Below are positions 16,350 through 24,736 of a stretch of DNA of 37,213 nt, piece after piece (position 1 is the first letter of the stretch; the number at the start of each line of letters is the position of its first letter). The position numbers were made by a program, and so were the translations under genes. The stretch is from Bacteroidales bacterium (GTDB taxonomy: Bacteria; Bacteroidota; Bacteroidia; Bacteroidales; VadinHA17): NCBI GenBank assembly GCA_003141715.1, contig PLNF01000052.1, positions 981-38,193 of the forward strand. Reading direction: 5' to 3'. The notes beneath the pieces were generated by a model that did not search any database, had not been told where the DNA came from, and saw only the letters and a list, made by a program, of their open reading frames with translations.

Positions 16350-16529
16350 ATGAGAAAAGGAATTATAATTTTTATAATGGTCATGAGTGTTGTGGATCTG
16401 GCAAGTGCTCAGGAATAGGATATACAGGCTTATGGTCAGAAGGCGGCATTTCAGTCAGGTATGTTTTCTAGAAAATCATTTAGTTTACCCCAAAACATAT
16501 TCGTCAAATCAGGGTTCAATATTCCTTGA
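16350..16529 (+). pseudogene. Signal peptide ORF followed by an in-frame stop (probable pseudogene)
   Basis: ATG 16350-16352 encodes MRKGIIIFIMVMSVVDLASA-QE and then TAG at 16416-16418. The same frame stays open for 36 further codons (DIQAYGQKAAFQSGMFSRKS, FSLPQNIFVKSGFNIP) to TGA 16527-16529. A perfect leader ending in an A-x-A-Q cleavage site directly before a stop suggests a gene for an exported protein that lost its body. It occupies the gap between the prolyl oligopeptidase and GH172 genes, in which I see no other gene. Confidence 0.4.
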
Positions 16530-16580
16530 TAATTTATAATTTTAGATTTAATTGATAAATAGGATTTAAAATTATATAAG

Positions 16581-17768
16581 ATGAAAAGATTATCGGCATC
16601 AGTTTTAATTATCTTCTTTCTTCCATTCATTATTACAGCCCAGAATAAATTTAACGGGCTTGATATGAACCTTGGAAATCTTTACAGGTTATCCGATGCA
16701 AAAACCCGTTCAATAAGTCCCGAAAACATTTCAGGAGAAAAAGGGAAAGGAGGAATGGCAGATCCTGCCGACAGAGACAAATATAACATTGCCAATGCAT
16801 CAAGTGCTGCACGGGATCTTGGTCAGGGATGGAAAGTAAATCCCTTTGTCAGAATTAAGCCGGGAGAAACTTTCAAAATGGCAGAGATTGAAGGCCCTGG
16901 TGCCATACAGCACATCTGGATGACTCCGACCGGAAACTGGCGATTCTCAATTCTTCGAATCTATTGGGATGATGAAACTGAACCATCAGTTGAATGCCCT
17001 GTTGGCGATTTTTTTGGGATGGGGTGGAATAAATATTCTCCGCTCGTCTCATCAGCTATCTGTGTAAACCCGGGAAGTGCTTTTAATTCATATTGGGTGA
17101 TGCCGTTCCGAAAAAAGTGCAGGATAACAATGGAAAACATTGACGATGCCGATGCAATGACATTGTTTTACCAGATCGATTATACATTGACCGAAGTGCC
17201 CTCCGATGCGGGGTATTTTCATGCACAGTTCCACAGGGCAAATCCTGATGAAACATCGGTACATACGATTATTGACGGAATAAAAGGGAAAGGTCAATAT
17301 GTTGGAGTTTACCTTGCCCTGGGAGTCAATAATAACGGCTGGTGGGGTGAAGGTGAAATTAAATTTTATATTGACGGAGACACCAAATTTCCAACCATCT
17401 GTGGTACTGGTACAGAAGATTATTTCTGTGGTTCCTATGACTTTGATACCAATAAGAAGAATAATGCCGGGATGGAGGAATCTGTCTATACTGAATTTTG
17501 TACTCCCTATTCAGGGTTGCACCAGGTTATCAGGGGCGATGGGCACTACAATGTAATGCAACGCTTTGGCCTTTACAGATGGCACATTATGGACCCTATC
17601 CGTTTTGAATCTGATCTTAAAATCACAATTCAGGATCTCGGTTGGCACCTTGGTGGAAGGTACCTGAAACAACAATCAGATATTGCCTCAACCTGTTTCT
17701 GGTATCAGACTGAACCGCATGCTAAGTTTCCAAAGCTACCTGATTGGCAGAAACTTGAGGTGAATTAA
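16581..17768 (+). CDS. GH172 (DUF2961) family glycoside hydrolase, exported
   Basis: 395 residues with signal peptide LSASVLIIFFLPFIITAQ. DUF2961/GH172 features: NPFVRIKPGETFKMAEIEGP, GAIQHIWMTPTGNWRFSILR, IYWDDETEPSVECPVGDFFG, and the two Glu-bearing motifs WWGEGEIKFYIDGD and GTGTEDYFCGSYDF, where the family's catalytic carboxylates lie. Characterised GH172 enzymes act on fructofuranosides (difructose anhydride I synthase/hydrolase) and on D-arabinofuranosides. The substrate here is open; the nearby GH127 gene (a family of arabinofuranosidases) makes a furanoside likely. The length matches single-domain members. Its stop overlaps that of the convergent HAD gene by 4 bases. Confidence 0.9.
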   Translation: MKRLSASVLIIFFLPFIITAQNKFNGLDMNLGNLYRLSDAKTRSISPENISGEKGKGGMADPADRDKYNIANASSAARDLGQGWKVNPFVRIKPGETFKMAEIEGPGAIQHIWMTPTGNWRFSILRIYWDDETEPSVECPVGDFFGMGWNKYSPLVSSAICVNPGSAFNSYWVMPFRKKCRITMENIDDADAMTLFYQIDYTLTEVPSDAGYFHAQFHRANPDETSVHTIIDGIKGKGQYVGVYLALGVNNNGWWGEGEIKFYIDGDTKFPTICGTGTEDYFCGSYDFDTNKKNNAGMEESVYTEFCTPYSGLHQVIRGDGHYNVMQRFGLYRWHIMDPIRFESDLKITIQDLGWHLGGRYLKQQSDIASTCFWYQTEPHAKFPKLPDWQKLEVN

Positions 17769-18457
17769 GTTTTCCAGTTTAGAACTTTCCAGCCTCTTTT
17801 TATTGCTGCTTTTTTAAGCTTTTTATCCGGATTGACACAAACAGGGTTTCCTACTGCATTGAGAGCAGGGAGGTCTGAAATTGAATCGCTATAATACCAG
17901 GCATCTGATGGTAAATTGTTATTTTTTTCACAATACGCCAGTAACCTGATAGCTTTTTCTTCGCCATAGCAAAGATGACCAAGCGGGAGCCCGGTCATGT
18001 ATCCGTTCATAACTTCAAGTTCGGAACAGATGACATCATCAATATTAAGATTTTTAGCCATTTCCTGGCATATAATTGTCAAGGCTGAAGAGAGAATCAC
18101 AACTTTGGCATCTTTCGCCTTATGGAATTCTATTTCAGATATCGCTTCTTTATAAACTGATGGGAGAAGTACTTCATAGAATACTTCGGAACACAGATCA
18201 ACTATCGATTTTTCGGGAATGCCCTTAATCCAGCTAACCATCTGGTTTGTCATTTTCAGCGGATCTTTAAGTTTAAGCCTGAATTCAAGAGAAAGAAAAA
18301 TGGCATTTACAAGATTCCAATGGGTCAAAAGGCCTTTCCTATAAGCTCCTCCGGCTAAAGCTCTCCCACTTATTGATCTGGTTATTGTCTGGTCAAGGTC
18401 AAAGAATGCAATATATCTTTTGGTGGTAATTCTATCTTTTGAAAAAATGGTTTCCAT
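17765..18457 (-). CDS. HAD-IB family phosphatase
   Basis: 230 residues, no signal peptide. HAD motif I is FFDLDQTIT (Asp20, Asp22, Thr24), motif II is the Ser-Ser in VVILSSALT, and motif IV is WYYSDSISDLPAL followed by PVCVNPDKKLKKAA, all as in the phosphoserine-phosphatase-like HAD-IB group. The helical cap (WNLVNAIFLSLEFRLKLKD) is typical of members linked to acyltransferases. It overlaps the upstream lipid-kinase gene by 26 bases and is third after plsC and that kinase, so the likely substrate is a phosphorylated lipid or head-group intermediate rather than phosphoserine; this is inference. HAD-IB domains fused to PlsC-type acyltransferases are known in other bacteria, which supports the link. 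Confidence 0.85.
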   Translation of the reverse strand: METIFSKDRITTKRYIAFFDLDQTITRSISGRALAGGAYRKGLLTHWNLVNAIFLSLEFRLKLKDPLKMTNQMVSWIKGIPEKSIVDLCSEVFYEVLLPSVYKEAISEIEFHKAKDAKVVILSSALTIICQEMAKNLNIDDVICSELEVMNGYMTGLPLGHLCYGEEKAIRLLAYCEKNNNLPSDAWYYSDSISDLPALNAVGNPVCVNPDKKLKKAAIKRGWKVLNWKT

Positions 18458-19358
18458 CAGGATTATATATTATTTTTAATGCCCCGGGCAAAAGTGTCAC
18501 GTCAAATCTGCTGGAAAAGTACAATTCTCCGTCCAAATGAAAAGGGACCACTTCCGGAAATTCCAGATTAATTTCTTTTGTTTGATAATAACTTACTCTT
18601 TTGTCAACAATATGTTTTCCTTCAGGCACTTTAAGAAGGATAGAAAATCTCTCAGGAAGAGAAAGCTTTTTTATCATGCAAACATCTAATAATCCGTCAT
18701 TTGCAATAGCCTTTGGGGTCAGGTAGAATCCACCAGCAAACCTCCTGCCAATTGCAATAGTGTTAATAAAACAATCTGTTTCATGTCTGCCCGTCCCGGT
18801 GATAACAGTCATTCTTTTTTCCCTGAAGAACAGGAGAGTCTTAACAATATGCCATATATATTTATATTTACTTCCTCTTTTCACTTTCCCGGGTTCTGTA
18901 TAATTCTCAGCTGCCACCTGTGCATCAAATCCCAACCCCATACCATTAAGAAAGATCATTCCATTACACGACCCGGCGTCCATCGCAATCACGTTTTTGT
19001 CAAAAAAGATATCCCAATCCCTGTCTCCAAAACGGTTGGGGAATCCCAATATCTGAATGAAGTCATTTCCTGTACCGGCAGAAATTATCCCGGTTGTAAC
19101 ATCTTTTTTATCAATCAGTGGTCGGCACATTTCATTAAAAGTTCCGTCACCACCGACTGCAATTATATACCTGAATCCTCTTTTGGCATACTGCTCTGAC
19201 AATTCGGTTGCATGACCGCTTCTTTCCGTGAAAACAATTTCTGCGTCAACATTATGTTTTTGAATCATTTCCTCGAGTTTGGGGACAATTGATTTTGCAA
19301 AACCGTTCCCGGCTATCGGGTTAACAATAAAAACCCATTCCCTTTTTACGTTATCCAT
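18432..19358 (-). CDS. Diacylglycerol/sphingosine-kinase family lipid kinase
   Basis: About 308 residues from ATG 19356-19358 (MDNVKREWVFIVNPIAGNGF). The preceding 17 residues of the longer frame do not fit the family and overlap the upstream intergenic space. DAGK catalytic domain: VNPIAGNG, the IIAVGGDGTFNEM nucleotide loop, then ISAGTGNDFIQIL, AMDAGSCNG, GLGFDAQVA, the GGFYLTPKAIANDGLLDVC lobe, and a C-terminal FHLDGE block. Members phosphorylate diacylglycerol, sphingosine, ceramide or related lipids with ATP on the inner membrane face. It lies 59 bases after plsC and overlaps the HAD gene, so these three form an operon. The window also carries a serine-palmitoyltransferase-like gene, so a long-chain-base substrate is possible. 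Confidence 0.85.
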   Translation of the reverse strand: MDNVKREWVFIVNPIAGNGFAKSIVPKLEEMIQKHNVDAEIVFTERSGHATELSEQYAKRGFRYIIAVGGDGTFNEMCRPLIDKKDVTTGIISAGTGNDFIQILGFPNRFGDRDWDIFFDKNVIAMDAGSCNGMIFLNGMGLGFDAQVAAENYTEPGKVKRGSKYKYIWHIVKTLLFFREKRMTVITGTGRHETDCFINTIAIGRRFAGGFYLTPKAIANDGLLDVCMIKKLSLPERFSILLKVPEGKHIVDKRVSYYQTKEINLEFPEVVPFHLDGELYFSSRFDVTLLPGALKIIYNPDGNHFFKR

Positions 19359-19417
19359 GTCAGAACTTTTCAATATCTTGGGAATATTAATTACAATAAT
19401 GCATTTCAACTTTCATA

Positions 19418-20128
19418 TTAATGATAAGCCGATTCAATAACAGTTTTAACTGTTTCTATTATTTCACAGTCATTCTTTCCTATTAATTCTTCTCTTTTAA
19501 TGGGTTTATGGATGACTACATCAAGTTTAGAATCGAAGTTAATATAAAACCTGTTTTTTGGTTTTAAATTATAGAACCCGTTCAGTGTAACAGGTAATAT
19601 TTCAATATCTCTGGTCCTGAAGAGGTAAATGAATCCTCTATAGAATTGGTTGATTTTCCCGTTAAGTGTTCTAGTTCCTTCCGGAAAGATTGCAACTGAT
19701 TGATATTTAGATTTATGAATAAGCTGATCAATCATCTGTTTTGTATTTCTATAGGTTGGTTCTTTAAAGGGTACATAGTCCATTATTTTCAATAAGTTGC
19801 TAAAAAGAGGAACTTTAAGAAGCCGTTCATGTCCAAACCACGATATTCCAGGGTAAAATGATGTTATTGCGACAATATCAAAAAGGCTGGCATGGTTAGC
19901 TACCAGAATATACCTTTCTCCTTTTTTAATGTTTTCTTTTCCAAAAACCTGGAATTTTTTTCCCATAATCAAGAAAACTGATTTTGCCCACATCTGAAAG
20001 AGAAAACGGATAGGTTTTTTCAAATGTAATAAGGTGAGAATTAAAACAATAAATACTCCGACAGCAGTATAGCAATAAAGTATGCCAAATAATAGAACTG
20101 AAAGTACTGCGTAAAGTCGTGAACGCAT
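19418..20128 (-). CDS. plsC: 1-acyl-sn-glycerol-3-phosphate acyltransferase
   Basis: 236 residues. The N-terminal hydrophobic segments (residues 8-36, VLLFGILYCYTAVGVFIVLI) anchor the protein in the membrane. Acyltransferase motif I is NHASLFD (His79 and Asp84 of HX4D), and motif III is FPEGTR at 149-153 followed by GKINQFYRG. It transfers an acyl chain to lysophosphatidate to give phosphatidate. It is first in the operon with the lipid kinase and the HAD phosphatase. Related acyltransferases can use other acceptors, such as ornithine or glycine lipids in Bacteroidota, so the acceptor is less certain than the chemistry. Confidence 0.85.
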   Translation of the reverse strand: MRSRLYAVLSVLLFGILYCYTAVGVFIVLILTLLHLKKPIRFLFQMWAKSVFLIMGKKFQVFGKENIKKGERYILVANHASLFDIVAITSFYPGISWFGHERLLKVPLFSNLLKIMDYVPFKEPTYRNTKQMIDQLIHKSKYQSVAIFPEGTRTLNGKINQFYRGFIYLFRTRDIEILPVTLNGFYNLKPKNRFYINFDSKLDVVIHKPIKREELIGKNDCEIIETVKTVIESAYH

Positions 20129-20272
20129 TGTAAATGAATAAATCTTCCCGGCTGAAAAATAGTAATTTTTTTTATTTAAAAGTAATCTGTTCTGATATTA
20201 ACTCTTTTTCATAATTTTATAAGGTACCAGCTTCGTCTTTAAATTTCTCAATCTTGTTTAATATTTTCGGGG

Positions 20273-22846
20273 ATGAAAAACAAAAAAGGACTTACACGTC
20301 GCAGGTTTATCACCAATACCGCACTGGCCGGTATCGGGACAATCGGCTCTGCAAATCTTTTAACTTCCTGTACAGGGAAAAGTATCGAAACTGCCAATAA
20401 AATGAAAACTGACAGCCATGAATATAACGGGCATTATTCAGGGAAAAATCTTGATCGTATTGCATTTCCTGTTGGAGGAATCGGAGCAGGTATGTTCTGT
20501 CTGGAAGGTACAGGAGGTATATCGCATATGTCTATACATAACCGCCCTGAAGTTTTTAATGAGCCATGCATGTTTGCAGCAATATCGGTGAAAGGGTTGA
20601 AAAACGGTACAAAAGTTCTGGAAGGTCAGGTTCCGGACTGGAAGAAATTCGGACAGCCCGATTCGGCAAACGGATCAGGGGGGACAAGTTATGGTTTTCC
20701 ACGTTTTCAGAACACGAGATTTACCGCCAGGTTTCCGTTTGCTGTTATAGAAATGCAGGATAACGATATCCCGCTTGATGTACAATTAACAGGATGGAGT
20801 CCTTTCATCCCAACCGATGCTGACAACTCAAGTCTGCCCGTCGGAGCTTTTGAATATTCGTTCAGAAATAACGGCGCCTCTAAGATTGAAGCTCTCTTTT
20901 CATATAATTCAAGAAATTTTATGAACCAGATAAATGGTGTCAATAAAATAAGAGCTGCTTCAAATGGATTTATCCTTTCCGAAGAGGGTGTAAAGAATAA
21001 GCCTGAAACCAAAGGGGATTTTGCAATTTTCACAAATGAACCCGGTACAATCGTTGATCATTGCTGGTTCAGAGGCGGCTGGTGGGATCCTCTAACAATT
21101 ACCTGGGGAACAATCATGAAAGGAGAAACACGGCAGAAAGATCCTGTTGAAAAAGGAGCTCCCGGCGCATCATTATTCATTCCTTTAACACTGAATCCGG
21201 GTGAAACAAAGGTTATAAAACTAATGATGGCGTGGTATGTTCCGGATACGGATCTTAATTATGGGAAGGATCCGGAAGAAAAAGTTAAAGAGAAGTGCAG
21301 TGAGAAGAATTGTTCCTGTAAAGATCCGTTTTATAAACCCTGGTATTCAGAAAAATTTAAAGGGATAGATGAAGTTGTAAACTACTGGAAAACAAACTAT
21401 AATGATCTTCGCAATAAATCCGGATTATTTAAAGACTCTTTCTATAACACCACACTTCCCGGTGAAGTTATTGAGGCAATAGCTGCCAATTTGGCTATAC
21501 TTAAATCTCCGACTGTGTTAAGACAACCTGACGGGAAGTTATGGAGTTGGGAAGGATGTGGCGATAATTCCGGTTGCTGTGCCGGTTCCTGTACCCACGT
21601 CTGGAACTATGCCCAGGCAATTCCACACCTCTTTCCAAAACTTGAACGGACACTACGTGAGACTGAGTTCTTCCCGAGTCAGGACAAGGAGGGTCATCAG
21701 ACATTCAGGTCGGCATTGCCAATACGACCTGTTGCAACTACTTTTTATGCAGCGTCTGACGGGCAGCTGGGAGGGATAATGAAAATGTACCGCGACTGGA
21801 GAATAAGCGGAGATGGTCAGTGGATGAAGAAAATGTACCCAAAGGTAGCGGAAAGTATGGATTATTGTATCCGTACCTGGGACCCAAGATCAACAGGGAC
21901 ACTTGAGGAGCCTCATCATAATACGTATGATATAGAATTCTGGGGCCCTGACGGTATGTGTACAGGTTTTTATCTGGGGGCATTAAAGGCCATATCTGAA
22001 ATGGGGAAATTTCTCGGCGAAGACGTTCAAAAGTATCAATCACTGTATGAAAAGGGCAGAAAAGCACTTGAGACAGAACTGTATGATGGTGAGTATTTTA
22101 TACAGAAAATTCAATGGAAGGGTTTAAATGCATCTGATCTTGTTGCAGCATCCAAAGGTGTCTGGAACTCTGACTATTCAGAAGAAGCAAAGGAATTATT
22201 ACAGAAAGAGGGACCGAAATATCAGTACGGAAAAGGATGCCTATCTGACGGGGTCCTTGGAGTATGGATAGCAGAGGTTTGTGGTTTAAAAAATATTGTT
22301 GATCCTGTAAAAGTTGCCAGCCATCTTAAATCTGTTTATAAATACAATTTCAGACCGGATCTGTCTGACCACTCAAATCCACAGCGCCCTTCCTATGCGC
22401 TCGGAAGGGAAGGCGGACTTCTTTTATGTACCTGGCCTAAAGGGGAGATGCTTTCCCTGCCTTTCGTTTACAGTAATGAAGTCTGGACCGGCATAGAATA
22501 CCAGGTAGCCTCTCACCTGCTGATGATTGGTGAAACAGCAAAAGCGCTTGATATAGTTCGTGCCTGTCGAAGCAGATATGATGGCAGAATCAGAAATCCA
22601 TTTGATGAATATGAATGTGGACACTGGTATGCCAGGGCTATGTCGAGTTATGGTATGCTGCAGGGGTTGACTGGTGTAAGATATGATGCTGTTACACAGG
22701 AGATGTTCATAAATTCAAGGATAGGTGACTTTACAAGTTTTATTTCAACAGAAACCGGCTTTGGAAATGTAGGGTTGAAAAATAGCAAACCATTCCTCGA
22801 AACAGTTTATGGAGAAATACTTGTAAAAAATTATGTTATAAATTAA
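20273..22846 (+). CDS. GH116 family glycoside hydrolase (GBA2-like), Tat-type lipoprotein
   Basis: 857 residues. The leader combines a twin-arginine-like LTRRRFITN with a lipobox NLLTSC (Cys33), so it is probably exported folded and lipid-anchored. Residues 50-340 are the GBA2_N domain (LDRIAFPVGGIGAGMFCLEG, ISHMSIHNRPE), and 395-850 the DUF608 catalytic domain (LWSWEGCGDNSGCCAGSCTH, VWNYAQAIPHLFPKLERTLR, TYDIEFWGPDGMCTGFYLGA, ALGREGGLLLCTWPKG). GH116 enzymes are retaining beta-glucosidases, beta-xylosidases and glucosylceramidases; the substrate is not determined. The Cys-rich stretch 424-446 with five Cys is notable for an exported protein. The gene stands alone, convergent with the TolB-like gene across a hairpin. 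Confidence 0.92.
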   Translation: MKNKKGLTRRRFITNTALAGIGTIGSANLLTSCTGKSIETANKMKTDSHEYNGHYSGKNLDRIAFPVGGIGAGMFCLEGTGGISHMSIHNRPEVFNEPCMFAAISVKGLKNGTKVLEGQVPDWKKFGQPDSANGSGGTSYGFPRFQNTRFTARFPFAVIEMQDNDIPLDVQLTGWSPFIPTDADNSSLPVGAFEYSFRNNGASKIEALFSYNSRNFMNQINGVNKIRAASNGFILSEEGVKNKPETKGDFAIFTNEPGTIVDHCWFRGGWWDPLTITWGTIMKGETRQKDPVEKGAPGASLFIPLTLNPGETKVIKLMMAWYVPDTDLNYGKDPEEKVKEKCSEKNCSCKDPFYKPWYSEKFKGIDEVVNYWKTNYNDLRNKSGLFKDSFYNTTLPGEVIEAIAANLAILKSPTVLRQPDGKLWSWEGCGDNSGCCAGSCTHVWNYAQAIPHLFPKLERTLRETEFFPSQDKEGHQTFRSALPIRPVATTFYAASDGQLGGIMKMYRDWRISGDGQWMKKMYPKVAESMDYCIRTWDPRSTGTLEEPHHNTYDIEFWGPDGMCTGFYLGALKAISEMGKFLGEDVQKYQSLYEKGRKALETELYDGEYFIQKIQWKGLNASDLVAASKGVWNSDYSEEAKELLQKEGPKYQYGKGCLSDGVLGVWIAEVCGLKNIVDPVKVASHLKSVYKYNFRPDLSDHSNPQRPSYALGREGGLLLCTWPKGEMLSLPFVYSNEVWTGIEYQVASHLLMIGETAKALDIVRACRSRYDGRIRNPFDEYECGHWYARAMSSYGMLQGLTGVRYDAVTQEMFINSRIGDFTSFISTETGFGNVGLKNSKPFLETVYGEILVKNYVIN

Positions 22847-22866
22847 GGTCATCCCATGGCATGACC
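22847..22866. terminator. Hairpin between convergent stop codons
   Basis: GGTCAT-cccatggc-ATGACC, a 6-bp perfect stem that fills the 26-base gap between the GH116 and TolB-like stop codons. On the minus strand it is followed by TTAATTT. It probably ends transcription from one or both sides. Confidence 0.5.
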
Positions 22867-22872
22867 CTACGC

Positions 22873-24396
22873 TTATTTCCCTGAATTACTGACAAATGCA
22901 ATCTGTTTACTGTCGGGTGACCAGGAAGGAACATTAATAGTTCCCTGTCCGCCGTACAGGTATGCCAATACCCGTGGTTCTCCGCCAGCAACCGGCAAAA
23001 TTCTTAACATACAACGTTTATATGACGGGTGGCTGTTCGGGTCGATATCAGGAGGGAAAGAAATGATTACCATCCATTTTCCATCAGGGGAGATATGTGG
23101 GAACCAGTTATTATAATTGTCAAATGTTAATTGTTCCCTGCCTGTTCCATCAGGTTTTATGCGCCATATTTGCATTGTACCTGAATAATGTCCATTATAA
23201 TAGATGTAATTTCCGTCAGGTGAATATTCGCAGCCGTCAACATGTTCGCCGGCTTTAATGTCAGTTAATGCGACCTCTTTTCCTCCCTCTATTGAATTCC
23301 TGTAGATATTATAAACAGTCTTGCCGTTACGAATCGCAACATACACTACTTCTTTGTTATTGGGTGACCATCCGTGCCAGTATGAAGGAGTATTCTCAGT
23401 AATCAATTTAGGAACACCGCCTTCAAGAGGGAGAACATAAACAGTTGAGCCTCCACCTGGTAACCCCTGGCGTGAATTACTTATAGCAAGCAGCTTACCA
23501 TTAAATGAGATACCATGGTCATTATTGATATTATTGGCAAAATCAGTATTAAGTTTTTCAAGCTCACCGCCATCGACAGGAATTTTAAACAACGAACCGT
23601 CCATATTGAAAAGAAGTTTTTTGCCGTCAGGCATCCAGTTTGGCGCTTCAAACCTGCCGGGTTTTTCGAAAATAACTTTTCTTTTTCCATCCGATATATT
23701 CATGGTCTCCATCCTGCAACCTAAATATCCGGATTTTCCGGGATCATAGTTTTCAGCAACAGGCTGGTCAATCCTGACATTCCATACTTTTACCGCTTCC
23801 ACTATATCGGAATCGTGTGAACAGATGAACGGTCCCACCAGAACTTCATCCGGCATATTTTCCATTACATGAGAGCCTATTGTCTCAAGCGGTTTGCCGT
23901 TGTGTGCAGCCCTCATTATTATATTCTTTCCGGCTCTTTCAATCTGGATAACATTAAAAGATGAATCCTTTGCAAATATCTCATCCTGAGGATCCCTCAT
24001 TGCAGCTCCTGCTGATACTCTCCATTGAAGAACAGTTAATCCGCTGCCATGAAGTGTTGCAGAAATATGAGATGCTTTTTCATCTGTTGTTTCCCGCACC
24101 ATCCATCCTGATTTCCTATGCGGGTTAGTACCTTTTCCCAAAAATTCGAAATTTGCAGTCAGGATAAAATCACCTTTTATTTTATTGAATAAATAGTGGA
24201 ATTCATCTCTCTCAAACCAGATGTTATACCCGCCTCCCTTCAAAGTGTAGCTCTGATCAGCCTGATTATTTATTGCTGAACCGGCTTTTTTAGGATTTCC
24301 AATATCGGAATTTGCCTGGAATATTCCTACCGGAGTGTTCTGTGCTGAAACGATATTTAATAAACTACTTAGCATAAGGATAATTAAGGATTTCAT
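22873..24396 (-). CDS. Exported TolB-like beta-propeller protein with N-terminal DUF1349-like domain
   Basis: 507 residues with signal peptide MKSLIILMLSSLLNIVSAQ. Residues 35-210 resemble the concanavalin-like DUF1349 domain (FHYLFNKIKGDFILTANFEF, HRKSGWMVRETTDEKASHIS, GLTVLQWRVSAGAAMRD). Residues 230-505 carry PD40/WD40-like propeller repeats, each with a W-x-P-D-G-K-x-L or S-P-D-G-x-x-I core: APNWMPDGKKLLFNM, HGWSPNNKEVVYVA, CEYSPDGNYIYYNG, FPHISPDGKWMVII, PSWSPDSKQIAFVS. Such periplasmic proteins are common in Bacteroidota carbohydrate regions, where a binding role is assumed. No catalytic residues are apparent. Monocistronic. Confidence 0.8.
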   Translation of the reverse strand: MKSLIILMLSSLLNIVSAQNTPVGIFQANSDIGNPKKAGSAINNQADQSYTLKGGGYNIWFERDEFHYLFNKIKGDFILTANFEFLGKGTNPHRKSGWMVRETTDEKASHISATLHGSGLTVLQWRVSAGAAMRDPQDEIFAKDSSFNVIQIERAGKNIIMRAAHNGKPLETIGSHVMENMPDEVLVGPFICSHDSDIVEAVKVWNVRIDQPVAENYDPGKSGYLGCRMETMNISDGKRKVIFEKPGRFEAPNWMPDGKKLLFNMDGSLFKIPVDGGELEKLNTDFANNINNDHGISFNGKLLAISNSRQGLPGGGSTVYVLPLEGGVPKLITENTPSYWHGWSPNNKEVVYVAIRNGKTVYNIYRNSIEGGKEVALTDIKAGEHVDGCEYSPDGNYIYYNGHYSGTMQIWRIKPDGTGREQLTFDNYNNWFPHISPDGKWMVIISFPPDIDPNSHPSYKRCMLRILPVAGGEPRVLAYLYGGQGTINVPSWSPDSKQIAFVSNSGK

Positions 24397-24531
24397 AGTT
24401 ATAGATCAATTTAAAAGTTATAATATTTTATTTCTGGTTACTGATTCCTGGTTCAAGGGCTCCGCCTTATAAATGATAGATTTAAAGATAATGATATTTT
24501 AGATAACATAGTAGCAGTGTATTGATTAAAA

Positions 24532-24579
24532 TAATGGTAGTTATCAATTCTGTTTCATTTAATACTCATTTTACCATTA
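24532..24579. repeat. 8-bp inverted repeat upstream of the corrinoid operon promoter
   Basis: TAATGGTA at 24532-24539 and TACCATTA at 24572-24579 are perfect inverted copies separated by 32 bases. They lie about 25-75 bases upstream of the -33 element and could be an activator or looping site; function not known. Otherwise 24397-24590 holds no gene that I can see. Confidence 0.35.
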
Positions 24580-24595
24580 GCGACTAAAAAAATCC

Positions 24596-24607
24596 GCAAT
24601 CGGTTGC
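24596..24607. promoter_or_regulatory. LacI-like operator overlapping the -33 element
   Basis: GCAATCGGTTGC is an imperfect palindrome (GCAA/TTGC arms, TCGG centre) of the size and type bound by LacI-family repressors. It overlaps the TTG of the candidate -33 element at 24604-24606. The operon it precedes ends in xylulokinase and xylose isomerase genes, which suits sugar control. No LacI-family gene is in the window. Confidence 0.4.
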
Positions 24608-24633
24608 AGGGCATAATTTATTATTTAATTTTG
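24604..24633 (+). promoter_or_regulatory. Promoter of the corrinoid/xylose operon
   Basis: TTG at 24604-24606, a 19-base spacer, and TAATTTTG at 24626-24633 match the Bacteroidota -33 (TTG) and -7 (TAnnTTTG) elements in sequence and spacing. The start codon is about 100 bases downstream. I saw no cobalamin riboswitch in the leader. Confidence 0.6.
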
Positions 24634-24736
24634 GCTGCAAACATAAAATATTGAATTATTTTGGTGCTAAATTAGAAAGGTATTACCATATCCATTATCA
24701 TAAAAAATAAGATGCCAAAATATATAAAGCAATATT

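Noticed and set aside
24397-24736. A cobalamin riboswitch before the corrinoid operon
   Set aside because: I looked for a B12-box-like GCCACTG stretch and extended leader pairing and found neither; the leader after the promoter is only about 100 bases and AT-rich.
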